Assembly (NCBI GenBank): GCA_017448795.1
Contig: JAFSKV010000063.1
Span: 25,154 to 89,153, forward strand
Direction: 5' to 3'
Source of the DNA: Synergistaceae bacterium
GTDB lineage: Bacteria; Synergistota; Synergistia; Synergistales; Aminobacteriaceae
DNA: 64,000 nucleotides
The position numbers and the translations under genes are program-made. The notes under the pieces were generated by a model, which saw only the letters and a list, made by a program, of their open reading frames with translations, made no database searches and had not been told where the DNA came from. Positions 1-8,034 of this stretch are shown one piece after another; position 1 is the first letter of the stretch; every line of letters starts with the position of its first letter.

Positions 1-1
1 G

Positions 2-43
2 TATGAGCGGGCAATGCTGGACATCACGCCCCACGGGCATTAG
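2..43 (+). CDS. C-terminal tail of an unidentified protein (partial)
   Basis: Frame 2 is open from the window edge and ends at TAG (41-43), giving the tail YERAMLDITPHGH. The other two plus frames either stop at once or run into the hairpin that follows, and a strong terminator begins 18 bases downstream, so this is probably the end of a real plus-strand gene. The fragment is too short to assign to a family. Confidence 0.4.
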   Translation, partial: YERAMLDITPHGH

Positions 44-60
44 TGAGCTGAGGAAAGGAG

Positions 61-93
61 GCCGGGATTCCTGATGAGGGAGTCCCGGTTTTT
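61..93 (+). terminator. Rho-independent terminator
   Basis: A 10-bp stem (62-71 with 79-88, one G-U pair) and a 7-base loop are followed by five T (89-93). It closes the gene entering from the left and separates it from the convergent glycosyltransferase gene. Confidence 0.75.
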
Positions 94-173
94 GTTGACG
101 GGGGGAATGTGGCTTCGAGGCTGTTTTTGCGGAGGGGGATATTCGGTCAACAGTCCCGGTTTTGTTTTGCGGA

Positions 174-1196
174 CTAATTCAGCTCACGTTCTATTGCCTC
201 GCTGGCTCTCTTCAGGTCAAGGCGTGAACGTACAGCCCTCATCCCCTCAAGTGCAAGACGTTCTGATTCTTCCTCGTGCGTGCAGGCATGAAGGAGATTC
301 TCGGCGAGCCCTCCCACATCGTCAACATCACTCCCAAGCGCGAACCTGTAGCCCTCTGTAAGGTATTCACTTGCTGGTATTTTGCTCACGACGGCAAAGC
401 ATCCCTGCATCATGGCCTCAGCCAAAGCAATCCCAAAAGACTCCCACGTCGAAGGAAACGCAAAAATCTTAGCGTCCCGGTAAATCTCCAGCAGCCGCGC
501 CCTGTCCCTGATTTCCCCTGTGAACACAACACGCCCGCTCAGTCCGGGATATTTGGCGTAAAAGTCCGAAGCTATGCTCATGTTCTCCTCGACGCGCCCG
601 GCGAGCTTCAGCGTCCAGCCCGGAATCCTGTCCGCAATCCCCGCGAATGCCTCAAGCAGTATCTCCGTTGCCTTCTGGCGTGTGCCGAGCCTGCCGACGG
701 TCAGAATCGTGTTGCTGCGCTGTGAGAACGGCCGGAAGTCCTCCAGCTCATGAGGGACTGCGGGGTTGGGTATCCAGATTATTTTGCGCCCCCAGTCGCG
801 CGTGAGGATTTCGTCGTTGCCTTCGAGTTCGGTGCTGACACAGCCGGAATGATTCATCAGCCAGTTGATGAACGGAAGCTTCCAGCGTTTCGTGGCTGAC
901 TTCCTGTAAGCTCCGTCGAATTTCACATAGACTTTCCCGGCCGGATTGAAGAGCTTGTACGTGAAAGCCCGGAAGAATGAGCCTAACACCGGGTGCATCA
1001 GGTACAGGACATCAATTCTCTTTGCGTTTCTTGTGAGCCACAGGCAGGAGGCAAGGGTGAAGTTGAGCTTTCTGCTGCGGGAAATATTTTTCTTGGGGAC
1101 AAACTCAATTCTTACGCCGGGTATATACTGCAAGTTTGGGTAGCTTCCGTTTTCGCACGTGGCAATGAACGAGTCGTAACCGCAGTATTCAGACAT
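174..1196 (-). CDS. Family 4 glycosyltransferase (GT-B), N-terminus in a repeat-disrupted frame
   Basis: The 340-residue product has the C-terminal donor-binding half of GT4 enzymes: TVGRLGTRQKATE, then FPSTWESFGIALAEAMMQG with the E-x7-E pair. Such enzymes transfer a nucleotide-sugar residue onto lipopolysaccharide or capsule at the cytoplasmic face. The first ATG in this frame (1196) has no ribosome binding site, and the frame stays open upstream to a stop at 1305-1307, encoding plausible protein (LANLTNEYILKEHG). An ATG at 1315-1317, with AAAGGAG 16 bases before it, lies in another frame; it is joined to the enzyme frame if the octamer array at 1271-1302 has five or two copies instead of four. 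The gene therefore looks switched off, or started internally, in this sequence. The sugar specificity cannot be told. Confidence 0.8.
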   Translation of the reverse strand: MSEYCGYDSFIATCENGSYPNLQYIPGVRIEFVPKKNISRSRKLNFTLASCLWLTRNAKRIDVLYLMHPVLGSFFRAFTYKLFNPAGKVYVKFDGAYRKSATKRWKLPFINWLMNHSGCVSTELEGNDEILTRDWGRKIIWIPNPAVPHELEDFRPFSQRSNTILTVGRLGTRQKATEILLEAFAGIADRIPGWTLKLAGRVEENMSIASDFYAKYPGLSGRVVFTGEIRDRARLLEIYRDAKIFAFPSTWESFGIALAEAMMQGCFAVVSKIPASEYLTEGYRFALGSDVDDVGGLAENLLHACTHEEESERLALEGMRAVRSRLDLKRASEAIERELN

Positions 1197-1270
1197 GCCA
1201 TATGGGATGATACCGTGTTCCTTCAGGATATATTCATTGGTGAGATTTGCGAGATGGCAAAAGGATGGTC

Positions 1271-1302
1271 GTGGCTTCGTGGCTTCGTGGCTTCGTGGCT
1301 TC
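1271..1302. repeat. Octanucleotide tandem repeat, 4 copies, inside the glycosyltransferase 5' region
   Basis: Four perfect head-to-tail copies of GTGGCTTC (plus strand) lie at 1271-1302. Eight is not a multiple of three, so gain or loss of a unit changes the reading frame of the reverse-strand glycosyltransferase. With four copies the upstream ATG frame ends after 27 codons. Adding one copy or losing two joins it to the enzyme frame. This arrangement is typical of slipped-strand contingency loci. Confidence 0.9.
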
Positions 1303-1382
1303 GATTATGGCGACCATGATGGGAAATGTCAAGCTCCTTTCTGTGGATTCCGCCAGATTCTAACACGCCCCCCGCCAATCTG

Positions 1383-1388
1383 GTATAA
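1383..1388 (+). promoter_or_regulatory. Candidate -10 box before the nucleoside kinase
   Basis: A perfect TATAAT lies 46 bases before the TTG start at 1435, in the gap between divergent genes. No convincing -35 box is visible. Confidence 0.45.
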
Positions 1389-1434
1389 TCGCCTCAATTT
1401 CTCACATACAATCACACCAAGGAGCTGTAATCTT

Positions 1435-2109
1435 TTGGGACAGATTCAAATCATCGTCGAGGGCATGACAGCCAGCGGCAAGTCCACAATCGTCAGCCTT
1501 CTCTCCGAGCGCTTGGGCTTCGACGTGATGCCGGAAGAGTTCCGCGACCCCTTAGACCTTCTCGGACGCTTCCACCACGACCGCAAATGGGCCTTCCCCA
1601 TGCAGCTTAACTTTCTCGTTACCCGGTTCGCACAGTACCTTTGCGCGTCTGAGCAGGACAACTACATTCTCGACAGGAGCGTTTTCGGCGACAAGGTCTA
1701 TGCCATGCTCTACTACAAGTCAGGCTACTTCAAGGACAGCCAGCTGGGATGTTACCTGACACTCTATGACTCGCTTCTGCGCGGCGTGAAGCCTCCTAGG
1801 CTGTTCGTGATTGTGCGTTGCAGGTTCGACGAGATCATGAGGCGCATCCATGACAGGGGCAGGCAGGATGAGATTGACGCGGGCGAGCCTTACTGGCGGA
1901 GTCTCTATGACGCTTACATGCCGTTCCTCGATTTCCTGAAGTCAGAGCTTGGCGGGGATATTACGTTCTACGAGCTTGAGCTGTCTGACCCGGCTTTCAT
2001 TCACACGCCCTCAATGGTTGACTCGTTCCTTGGGGACATACGGGGATATTTCCCGGAAAGGAGGATATTGCACGGCCATGAAGGTCAGCGGATTGCTCAG
2101 GCACATTGA
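1435..2109 (+). CDS. Deoxynucleoside kinase family protein
   Basis: A 224-residue P-loop kinase of the dNK family, which phosphorylates deoxynucleosides with ATP in nucleotide salvage. The P-loop GMTASGKST sits at about residues 10-18, and the LDRSVFGD segment matches the family's DRS motif. A region rich in Arg (MRRIHDRGRQDE) is the likely lid. The TTG at 1435 was chosen because AAGGAG lies 8-9 bases upstream and the P-loop then falls at the usual distance from the N-terminus; the frame is open further upstream, but that part is not protein-like. The next gene overlaps its end. Substrate is unknown. Confidence 0.8.
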   Translation: MGQIQIIVEGMTASGKSTIVSLLSERLGFDVMPEEFRDPLDLLGRFHHDRKWAFPMQLNFLVTRFAQYLCASEQDNYILDRSVFGDKVYAMLYYKSGYFKDSQLGCYLTLYDSLLRGVKPPRLFVIVRCRFDEIMRRIHDRGRQDEIDAGEPYWRSLYDAYMPFLDFLKSELGGDITFYELELSDPAFIHTPSMVDSFLGDIRGYFPERRILHGHEGQRIAQAH

Positions 2110-2839
2110 CACATTCGCGCCGTTCTCGCTCGCTGAAGAGTGGGACAACTCCGGGCTTCTTGTCGGGAATTATGATGACGACATAAAGAGGATAGGTGTG
2201 TGTCTTGACGTTGTGAGCGAGGCAGTAATTGAGGCTGAAGAGCTGGGCTGCAACGTGATAGTCGCCCATCACCCGGTAATCTTCCGCCCCGTGAAAAGCA
2301 TCACCGACCAGTCCGAGCAGGGAAGGACGATACTTGAGGCAGTCAGGCGCAACATCAGCATAATCGCGGCTCATACCAACTGGGACAAGGCCAAAGGGGG
2401 AGTGAATGACACTCTTGCGGCAATCCTCGCGCTGAAGAACGTTGAGTCTCTTGGGACGTTCGGGGTATGGGGTGTGCTCGCGCCGAGGATGAAGCTCAAG
2501 CAGTTTGCCGAACACGTCAAATCCTCGTGGAATCTCTCACGCCTCGACATATACACGAAGAACCGTCCTGTCTCAGTCGCAAGAATCGCGCTGTGCGGCG
2601 GGTCAGGCGGGGAGTTCTGGCAGTCAGCGAAATCAATCGGGGCTGACGTTTACGTTACGGCGGACATGAAGTATCACGAGCTTTCTGACGCGGTGAATGA
2701 CGGCCTGACGGTAGCAGTCTGCAATCACGGCGAAATGGAGCGCGCATCAGTCTCACAGCTTGCGGTGAAACTCGAAGGGTGTGGGATTGAGACGGTCATG
2801 ATAGACGTTAAGGCACTGCCCCAAATTCTCAGGATATAG
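2078..2839 (+). CDS. Nif3-like / YqfO family dinuclear metal protein (DUF34)
   Basis: The 253-residue protein has the metal-binding landmarks of the Nif3/YbgI/YqfO family: VAHHPVIF, AHTNWD and, near the C-terminus, CNHGEMER. Its role is unsettled in the literature; some members are annotated as GTP cyclohydrolase I type 2-like. It lacks the long insert seen in Bacillus YqfO. The ATG at 2078 gives the canonical MKVSGLLRHID start with a GGAGG about 13 bases upstream, and overlaps the kinase gene by 32 bases, implying co-transcription. trpS follows 13 bases downstream. Confidence 0.85.
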   Translation: MKVSGLLRHIDTFAPFSLAEEWDNSGLLVGNYDDDIKRIGVCLDVVSEAVIEAEELGCNVIVAHHPVIFRPVKSITDQSEQGRTILEAVRRNISIIAAHTNWDKAKGGVNDTLAAILALKNVESLGTFGVWGVLAPRMKLKQFAEHVKSSWNLSRLDIYTKNRPVSVARIALCGGSGGEFWQSAKSIGADVYVTADMKYHELSDAVNDGLTVAVCNHGEMERASVSQLAVKLEGCGIETVMIDVKALPQILRI

Positions 2840-2852
2840 GTGAACTATCAGC

Positions 2853-3863
2853 ATGAAGAAACGTGTATTAAGCGCAATGAGACCAACCGGCCCGCTACAC
2901 TTGGGACACATGGCCGGAGCGTTGAGCAATTTCGTGAAGCTGCAGAATGATGACAGCTACGAGTGCTTCTATGCAATAGCAGACTGGCACGCCCTCACGT
3001 CAAACTATGAGGACTCCGCCAACACAGGAGAGTATTGCTACACTGCCCTGCTGGACTGGCTGTCGGTCGGACTTGACCCGGAGAAATCCCCCCTGTTCAT
3101 TCAGTCCCACGTACCACAGCACGCGGAATTAGCCCTCGCTCTCGGAATGATTACCCCGCTGGGCTGGCTGTACAGGAATCCCACGTACAAGGAGCAGCTC
3201 CAGAACATCCAGAATAAGGACTTGGGGACTTACGGCTTCCTCGGCTACCCTGTGCTGATGGCGGCGGATATATTGCTGTACAGAGCGGAGCTTGTCCCGG
3301 TCGGCGAGGATCAGAGCGCACATCTTGAGATTTCCCGCGAACTCGTGAGACGCTTCAACAACTTTTTCGGTGAAGGCCTCCTCGTTGAGCCTCAGCCCCT
3401 GTTCACGCAGACCCCAAAAGTCCCCGGAACAGACGGCCGCAAAATGAGCAAGTCATACGGGAACGCCCTCGAAATCTCCGAGAGTGAGGACTCAATGTGG
3501 CAGAAATTGCGCACCATGATGACAGACCCCGCCCGAATGAGACGCAAAGACCCCGGCGACCCGGAAAAGTGCCCGGTGTGGGATCTGCACAAGGTCTTCA
3601 ACCCGGACGCTGACGAGAAGGCCGAAATCTGCGAGGGGTGCAAATCCGCCGGAATTGGCTGTATCGACTGCAAGAAGAAGCTCAACGCCCACATTCAGGA
3701 GATGATGACACCAGTCCGCGAACGCCGTGCGAAATACGAGGGCAAGAAGTCATTGCTTGATGAGATTTTTGCTGACGGTGCAGAGAGGGCCGGGAAGGTT
3801 GCGCGTGAGACTATGAGCGTGATTTACCCGGCTATGGGACTGCTGCCTAACCCCAAGCGTTGA
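2853..3863 (+). CDS. trpS: Tryptophanyl-tRNA synthetase
   Basis: Class I aminoacyl-tRNA synthetase that charges tRNA-Trp. The HIGH-type signature is HLGH at residues 16-19 (PTGPLHLGHM) and the KMSKS loop is KMSKSYGN near residue 197. At 336 residues it has the normal length. An unusual Cys-rich segment (CEGCKSAGIGCIDCKKK, about residues 260-276) sits in the C-terminal anticodon-binding region; four cysteines in two CxxC pairs could bind zinc or an iron-sulfur cluster, as known for some TrpRS such as that of Thermotoga. Its stop overlaps the scpA ATG. Confidence 0.96.
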   Translation: MKKRVLSAMRPTGPLHLGHMAGALSNFVKLQNDDSYECFYAIADWHALTSNYEDSANTGEYCYTALLDWLSVGLDPEKSPLFIQSHVPQHAELALALGMITPLGWLYRNPTYKEQLQNIQNKDLGTYGFLGYPVLMAADILLYRAELVPVGEDQSAHLEISRELVRRFNNFFGEGLLVEPQPLFTQTPKVPGTDGRKMSKSYGNALEISESEDSMWQKLRTMMTDPARMRRKDPGDPEKCPVWDLHKVFNPDADEKAEICEGCKSAGIGCIDCKKKLNAHIQEMMTPVRERRAKYEGKKSLLDEIFADGAERAGKVARETMSVIYPAMGLLPNPKR

Positions 3864-4600
3864 TGATTGATTTCCCGGTTGAGGTTGACGGGTATTCTGG
3901 GCCGTTTGACCTGCTATGTTCGCTGGTTGAGAGCAGGAAGCTCAATGTGTCAGGCATAAAGATAGCCCGGCTCATCCAGATTTACGGCCTATACCTCGTG
4001 AAGTCAGGACAGACTCCCGCCGATACCCTCGCCGATTTCTTCAGCATGACCGCCGGACTCGTCCTTGAGAAAACACGCTCCCTTCTCCCGAACAATGACT
4101 CGATTCCTGAGACAGTCCCGGACGAGCAAGTGTTCATGAAATCGCTTGAGCGTTACAGGCCTTACAGGAAAGTTTACTTGTGGCTTGCGGAAAAATTCGC
4201 GTCGGCACAGCCCGCTTACAGGCGCGGAATCCCGGACGTTCCTTCTGATGATGAGCGTGAAATTCTGGTTGACGGTGAGGGAGCTTACATTCTCGCGAAA
4301 ACTTGGAGGGACATAAACGCCCGGCACATTTCGGCCATGATTGCGCGCGAGACTCTCACGGATGCGGCGGCTGGTGCTGACTGGGACGGATTCGCCCGCG
4401 ATGACCAGGAGCAAATCGAGGCAAGAGTCGCGGAAATAGAGTCGTTGCTGGCCGTGTCGGAATCTTTGAGCCTTCACGAAATCGCCGGGAATAATCTCGT
4501 TGTTACGTTGCTGGCTGTCTTGGAGCTTTGCAGGATGGGCCGGGCCATGATTGAGCAGGATGAACTTTTCGCCGATGTCAGAATTAGCCCGAAAGGTTGA
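3863..4600 (+). CDS. scpA: Segregation and condensation protein A
   Basis: The 245-residue kleisin subunit of the Smc-ScpAB condensin, bridging the SMC heads during chromosome segregation. The N-terminal signature FPVEVDGYSGPFDLLCSLVE and the following segment LNVSGIKIARL are typical of ScpA. The ATG at 3863 shares an ATGA with the trpS stop and is preferred over the TTG one codon upstream. scpB follows in an overlapping frame, as is usual for this pair. Confidence 0.92.
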   Translation: MIDFPVEVDGYSGPFDLLCSLVESRKLNVSGIKIARLIQIYGLYLVKSGQTPADTLADFFSMTAGLVLEKTRSLLPNNDSIPETVPDEQVFMKSLERYRPYRKVYLWLAEKFASAQPAYRRGIPDVPSDDEREILVDGEGAYILAKTWRDINARHISAMIARETLTDAAAGADWDGFARDDQEQIEARVAEIESLLAVSESLSLHEIAGNNLVVTLLAVLELCRMGRAMIEQDELFADVRISPKG

Positions 4601-5111
4601 AGCCCTCCTGTTCGTCTCATCATCCCCCGTATCAGAGCGCGAACTCAGGGACGCACTAGGTGTAGGACTGCGCGGGATAAGGGAGGCGTTATCGGAGCTT
4701 GCCGGGATTCTTGACGGTGAAAATCACGGTGTGTACCTGCGGAATCTTGCGGGGGATTGGGTCATTGAGACACGCCAGGAGATGGCTGACGTTGTCGGAA
4801 ATTTCCGCGAAAACGCCGGGAAGAAGCGAGTCCGTCTCAGCAAAGCCGCAATAGAGACCGCCGCAGTAATCGCCAAGAAACAGCCGGTAACACGCAGTGA
4901 GATTGACGAAATTCGCGGGGTGAACTCAGCCAGCCCACTCGAAAAACTGCTTGAGCTCGGACTCGTCAAGACAGCAGGACACAAGAAGGAAGGCCGTCCG
5001 TCATTGCTCTATGTTACGACGGTGAAATTCCTTGAGGTATTCGGGATAAACGACATAGGCGACATCCCGGAGCTTGAAGAGACTGACACAGAGGAGGAAT
5101 TATCTACATGA
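4575..5111 (+). CDS. scpB: Segregation and condensation protein B
   Basis: Partner of ScpA in the condensin complex, made of two winged-helix domains. The sequence shows the family's ARKVEALLFVSSSPVS opening, then the block VIAKKQPVTRSEIDEIRGVNS and the GRPSLLYVTT element. The start is uncertain: ATG 4575 gives the usual N-terminus, while ATG 4560 and 4551 are also open. All overlap scpA. Its own stop overlaps the rluB start (ATGA). Length is about 178 residues, normal for the family. Confidence 0.92.
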   Translation: MSELARKVEALLFVSSSPVSERELRDALGVGLRGIREALSELAGILDGENHGVYLRNLAGDWVIETRQEMADVVGNFRENAGKKRVRLSKAAIETAAVIAKKQPVTRSEIDEIRGVNSASPLEKLLELGLVKTAGHKKEGRPSLLYVTTVKFLEVFGINDIGDIPELEETDTEEELST

Positions 5112-5821
5112 GGCTGAACGCTTACCTGTCATCATGCGGAGTGGCATCAAGGCGGAAATCGGAGGCAATAATTCTCAGCGGAAGGGTGCAGGTGAACGGC
5201 AAAATTGTTCTCGCGCCCTTCTTTGACGTTGACCCGGAGAATGACACTGTTACGCTTGACCGCAAGCCCCTGAAATTTTCCCCGCATGTCTATTACGTCA
5301 TCAACAAACCAGCCGGGTACGTCTGCGCGTCATCCGACAAGTATGACCCTGTTGTTGTCGACCTTGTCCCCCATGAAGGCAGGCTCTACCCCGTCGGAAG
5401 GTTAGACCGCGACTCAGAAGGCCTCCTCATCCTCACCAATGACGGCCAATTCACACAAAGCATCCTCCATCCCTCAAAGGAAATCCGCAAAGAGTATGAA
5501 GCCCTCCTCAACATCCCGGTGAACGCAAAGAACCTCGAACACCTCAAGGCAGGCTATGACACTGAGGAAGGAAGGCACGTAAAGCCGATAAGTGTTAGTG
5601 TGATGGATCGTGAGCCGGGCGGACGCTGGATAAGGGTTGTGATTGTTGACGGACTGAAGCGCGAAGTCAGGCTCATGGCACGCAACGCAGGCTTGAAGGT
5701 TGAGCGGCTTATACGCAGGAAGATAGGAAGGATGAGGCTTGAGACTCTGGAGGGCGGGGGGTATGTGAGTTTGTCATTTTCCGAGCTGTACACTAAAATA
5801 TTTGACGGCGGCGAAGTCTAA
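5108..5821 (+). CDS. rluB: rRNA pseudouridine synthase, RluB/RsuA family
   Basis: A 237-residue enzyme that isomerises uridine in ribosomal RNA. The N-terminal S4 RNA-binding domain (MRLNAYLSSCGVASRRKSE) is followed by the RsuA-type catalytic domain with GRLDRDSEGLLILTNDG, where the Asp of the GRLD motif is the nucleophile. The gene overlaps scpB, an association common in many phyla. Whether the target is 16S or 23S rRNA cannot be decided from sequence. Confidence 0.9.
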   Translation: MRLNAYLSSCGVASRRKSEAIILSGRVQVNGKIVLAPFFDVDPENDTVTLDRKPLKFSPHVYYVINKPAGYVCASSDKYDPVVVDLVPHEGRLYPVGRLDRDSEGLLILTNDGQFTQSILHPSKEIRKEYEALLNIPVNAKNLEHLKAGYDTEEGRHVKPISVSVMDREPGGRWIRVVIVDGLKREVRLMARNAGLKVERLIRRKIGRMRLETLEGGGYVSLSFSELYTKIFDGGEV

Positions 5822-5853
5822 CAATTATCCAGAAGAAAAGGGGGTTAAAGTCC

Positions 5854-6744
5854 GTGAGTGAAATAGATGAGAAATCCCGGGAGCTAATCAAGACCCGCAT
5901 AATCAACAACATGCAGAACATCAAATCCTTTCCCCAGTTCGTGCTAGAGACGATGAGAAAACTGAATGACCCCGAAAGCAACGCGGCGGACGTGGCTCAG
6001 AGTCTCTCACGCGACGAAGGACTCGTACTCCGCATCCTCAAGCTCGCAAACTCAGCGGCATACGGTGCAAGCCGGAGCATCTCCAATATCTCCGAGGCAA
6101 TCGCGCTTCTTGGCTACAAGTCAGTCAGCAACATCATCTTGGCGGCGACGGTCTACTCAGCGATGGACAAGGGTCTTACTGGTTACGCTCTTGACCGCGG
6201 GGAACTTTGGCGGCATTCCCTCATGGTGGCGTACACTTCCCGGCATCTCGCAGGCCTCACCGGGAAAGTCAGCACAGAGGACGCTTACGTAGGGGGGCTC
6301 CTTCACGACATCGGCAAGGTGATTCTGAATGACTACGTGAGGTTCGGCTACGGAATAATAGTGAAGATGGTCGAGGAGAAGCACATACCCTTCACTGAGG
6401 CGGAACAGCGGGTATTAGGGTTTGACCACGCGGCAATAGGTGAGATTCTTGTCGACAAGTGGGCAATGCCGCCGTCCTATAGTGTCCCGATTGCCTACCA
6501 TCACAAGCCCAACGAGCTTCCTGACGACCTCAAGAAGTATCAGCCGCTTCTTGACGTTGTAACGACCGCAAACGCGATATGCCTCATGCTTGGTATAGGG
6601 CTGGGTGCTGACGGTTTGCAGACTTACATGTTCCCTGAGCCAATAGAGAGACTCGGCATAACGAATTTCGACAGCTTGTTGTCTGAGATGATAGACTTTG
6701 CCGGGAGTGTTGCGGGGGACATGGGCGACATGGCCGGGCTGTAG
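5854..6744 (+). CDS. HDOD domain signalling protein
   Basis: A 296-residue single-domain HDOD protein; these are linked to signalling, motility and stress control, generally without proven enzymatic activity. The N-terminal part has the typical SFPQFVLETMRKLNDPE and ILKLANSAAYGASRSISNISEAIALLGYK-type segments (split here by other residues). The HD motif itself is kept (GGLLHDIGKVILND). The start is GTG 5854, with a G-rich Shine-Dalgarno stretch upstream. It lies between rluB and cmk with short gaps, so it is probably in the same transcript. Confidence 0.85.
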   Translation: MSEIDEKSRELIKTRIINNMQNIKSFPQFVLETMRKLNDPESNAADVAQSLSRDEGLVLRILKLANSAAYGASRSISNISEAIALLGYKSVSNIILAATVYSAMDKGLTGYALDRGELWRHSLMVAYTSRHLAGLTGKVSTEDAYVGGLLHDIGKVILNDYVRFGYGIIVKMVEEKHIPFTEAEQRVLGFDHAAIGEILVDKWAMPPSYSVPIAYHHKPNELPDDLKKYQPLLDVVTTANAICLMLGIGLGADGLQTYMFPEPIERLGITNFDSLLSEMIDFAGSVAGDMGDMAGL

Positions 6745-6749
6745 CGGGA

Positions 6750-7418
6750 ATGTCATACGTGATCACAATAGACGGTCCGGCGGGGGCTGGCAAAAGCACG
6801 GCCGCGAAGGAAGTTGCGCGCAGGCTCGGAATAAGTTATCTCGACACGGGGGCAATATACCGGGCTGTTGCGCTGATACTGTATGAGTCGGAAGTCCCCG
6901 CTGTTGACGGCTACATTATGCGCGAGGCTCTCAGCAAGATTCGCATTGAACTCCGCAACAAGTCGGTGTTCGTGAATGGCTTTGACGTTACTGGCGAGAT
7001 TCGGACTCCTATGGTTGACGAGCTGGCCTCTATGTATTCGGCGATACCGTCGGTGAGGAAGGCTCTTTTGTCCCTCCAGAAAGACCAGGAGAAGCACGGC
7101 TCATTCGTGGCGGAAGGCCGGGACGTTGGGAGCGTTGTGTTTCCTGACGCTGAGGCAAAATTCTTCCTGACAGCGTCCCCCGAAGCAAGGGCAAAACGCC
7201 GTTACTCTGAACGGGTCAGCAAAGGCAAGCCCGCCGACTATGACGAGATATTACGTGCGATAATCGATCGCGACAAGAACGACTCAACCCGCGAAGTAGC
7301 GCCCCTCACAGTGCCAAAGAATGCAGTTTACGTAGACACATCAGACATGACGGAAGAACAGGCAGTGCAATTCATACTCGACAAAGTGAAAGAAGTAATC
7401 CCCAATGAAGCAAAGTAA
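6750..7418 (+). CDS. cmk: Cytidylate kinase
   Basis: Phosphorylates CMP and dCMP. The P-loop is GPAGAGKST near residues 8-16, followed by the hallmark YLDTGAIYRA and, later, the GRDVGSVVFPDA and RAKRRYSE segments. The 222-residue length is normal. It begins 5 bases after the HDOD gene and overlaps plsC by 14 bases, so the products are translationally coupled. Confidence 0.95.
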   Translation: MSYVITIDGPAGAGKSTAAKEVARRLGISYLDTGAIYRAVALILYESEVPAVDGYIMREALSKIRIELRNKSVFVNGFDVTGEIRTPMVDELASMYSAIPSVRKALLSLQKDQEKHGSFVAEGRDVGSVVFPDAEAKFFLTASPEARAKRRYSERVSKGKPADYDEILRAIIDRDKNDSTREVAPLTVPKNAVYVDTSDMTEEQAVQFILDKVKEVIPNEAK

Positions 7419-8031
7419 GATATTCTATTTCATCGTCAAAAATTTCTTCAGGATACTGCTGACGATATACAACCGCTGTACATCCCGCTGGCTTGAGCCT
7501 CTCAGTCCCGGCGAGAAATTCATTGTGGCCTGCAACCACGCAAGCAACCTTGACCCGCTCATAGTTGGGTGCTATTTTCCCCGCAGGCTTCGTTACCTGG
7601 CGAAAGAAGAACTTTTCACGGGCTGGTTTCTCGGAACATGCATAAGGGCATTGGGTGCAGTCCCGGTCTCACGCCAAAGCAACGCATCAGCCGCCGGGGC
7701 ACTCAAGGGATTCATGAAGCTGTACCAAGAAGGAAGCGACGTGCTGATATTCCCGGAAGGAGGAAGGACTCTTGACGGGAAATTACAGCCGCTTGAAGCA
7801 GGTGTAGCACTGATAGCCGCCCACGAACACGCGCCGATTCTCCCGGTCTTCATTCACGGGTCATTCCGGGCGATGCCTCCGGGTTCTGCGTTCGTGAAGC
7901 CGACAAAGCTCCGTGTAACTTTCGGGAAGCCGCTAAGATTCGGCGAGGAAGTCTACAACAGCAGGGAAGGCCGCAAAACCATCATGGACAGCCTGACGCG
8001 TGCATTCCGTGAGCTTGAGGCGGGGGAATAA
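7405..8031 (+). CDS. plsC: 1-acyl-sn-glycerol-3-phosphate acyltransferase
   Basis: A 208-residue membrane-associated acyltransferase that makes phosphatidic acid. The catalytic motif H-x4-D is NHASNLD, and the substrate motif is FPEGGRT. The N-terminus is hydrophobic and basic, consistent with membrane attachment. A cmk-plsC pairing is seen in several phyla. The ATG lies inside the end of cmk. Confidence 0.92.
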   Translation: MKQSKIFYFIVKNFFRILLTIYNRCTSRWLEPLSPGEKFIVACNHASNLDPLIVGCYFPRRLRYLAKEELFTGWFLGTCIRALGAVPVSRQSNASAAGALKGFMKLYQEGSDVLIFPEGGRTLDGKLQPLEAGVALIAAHEHAPILPVFIHGSFRAMPPGSAFVKPTKLRVTFGKPLRFGEEVYNSREGRKTIMDSLTRAFRELEAGE

Positions 8032-8034
8032 GCT

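Noticed and set aside
174..725. Plus-strand ORFs opposite the GT4 gene
   Set aside because: They are antisense shadows; the reverse strand has clear GT4 motifs while the plus frames have no domain character.
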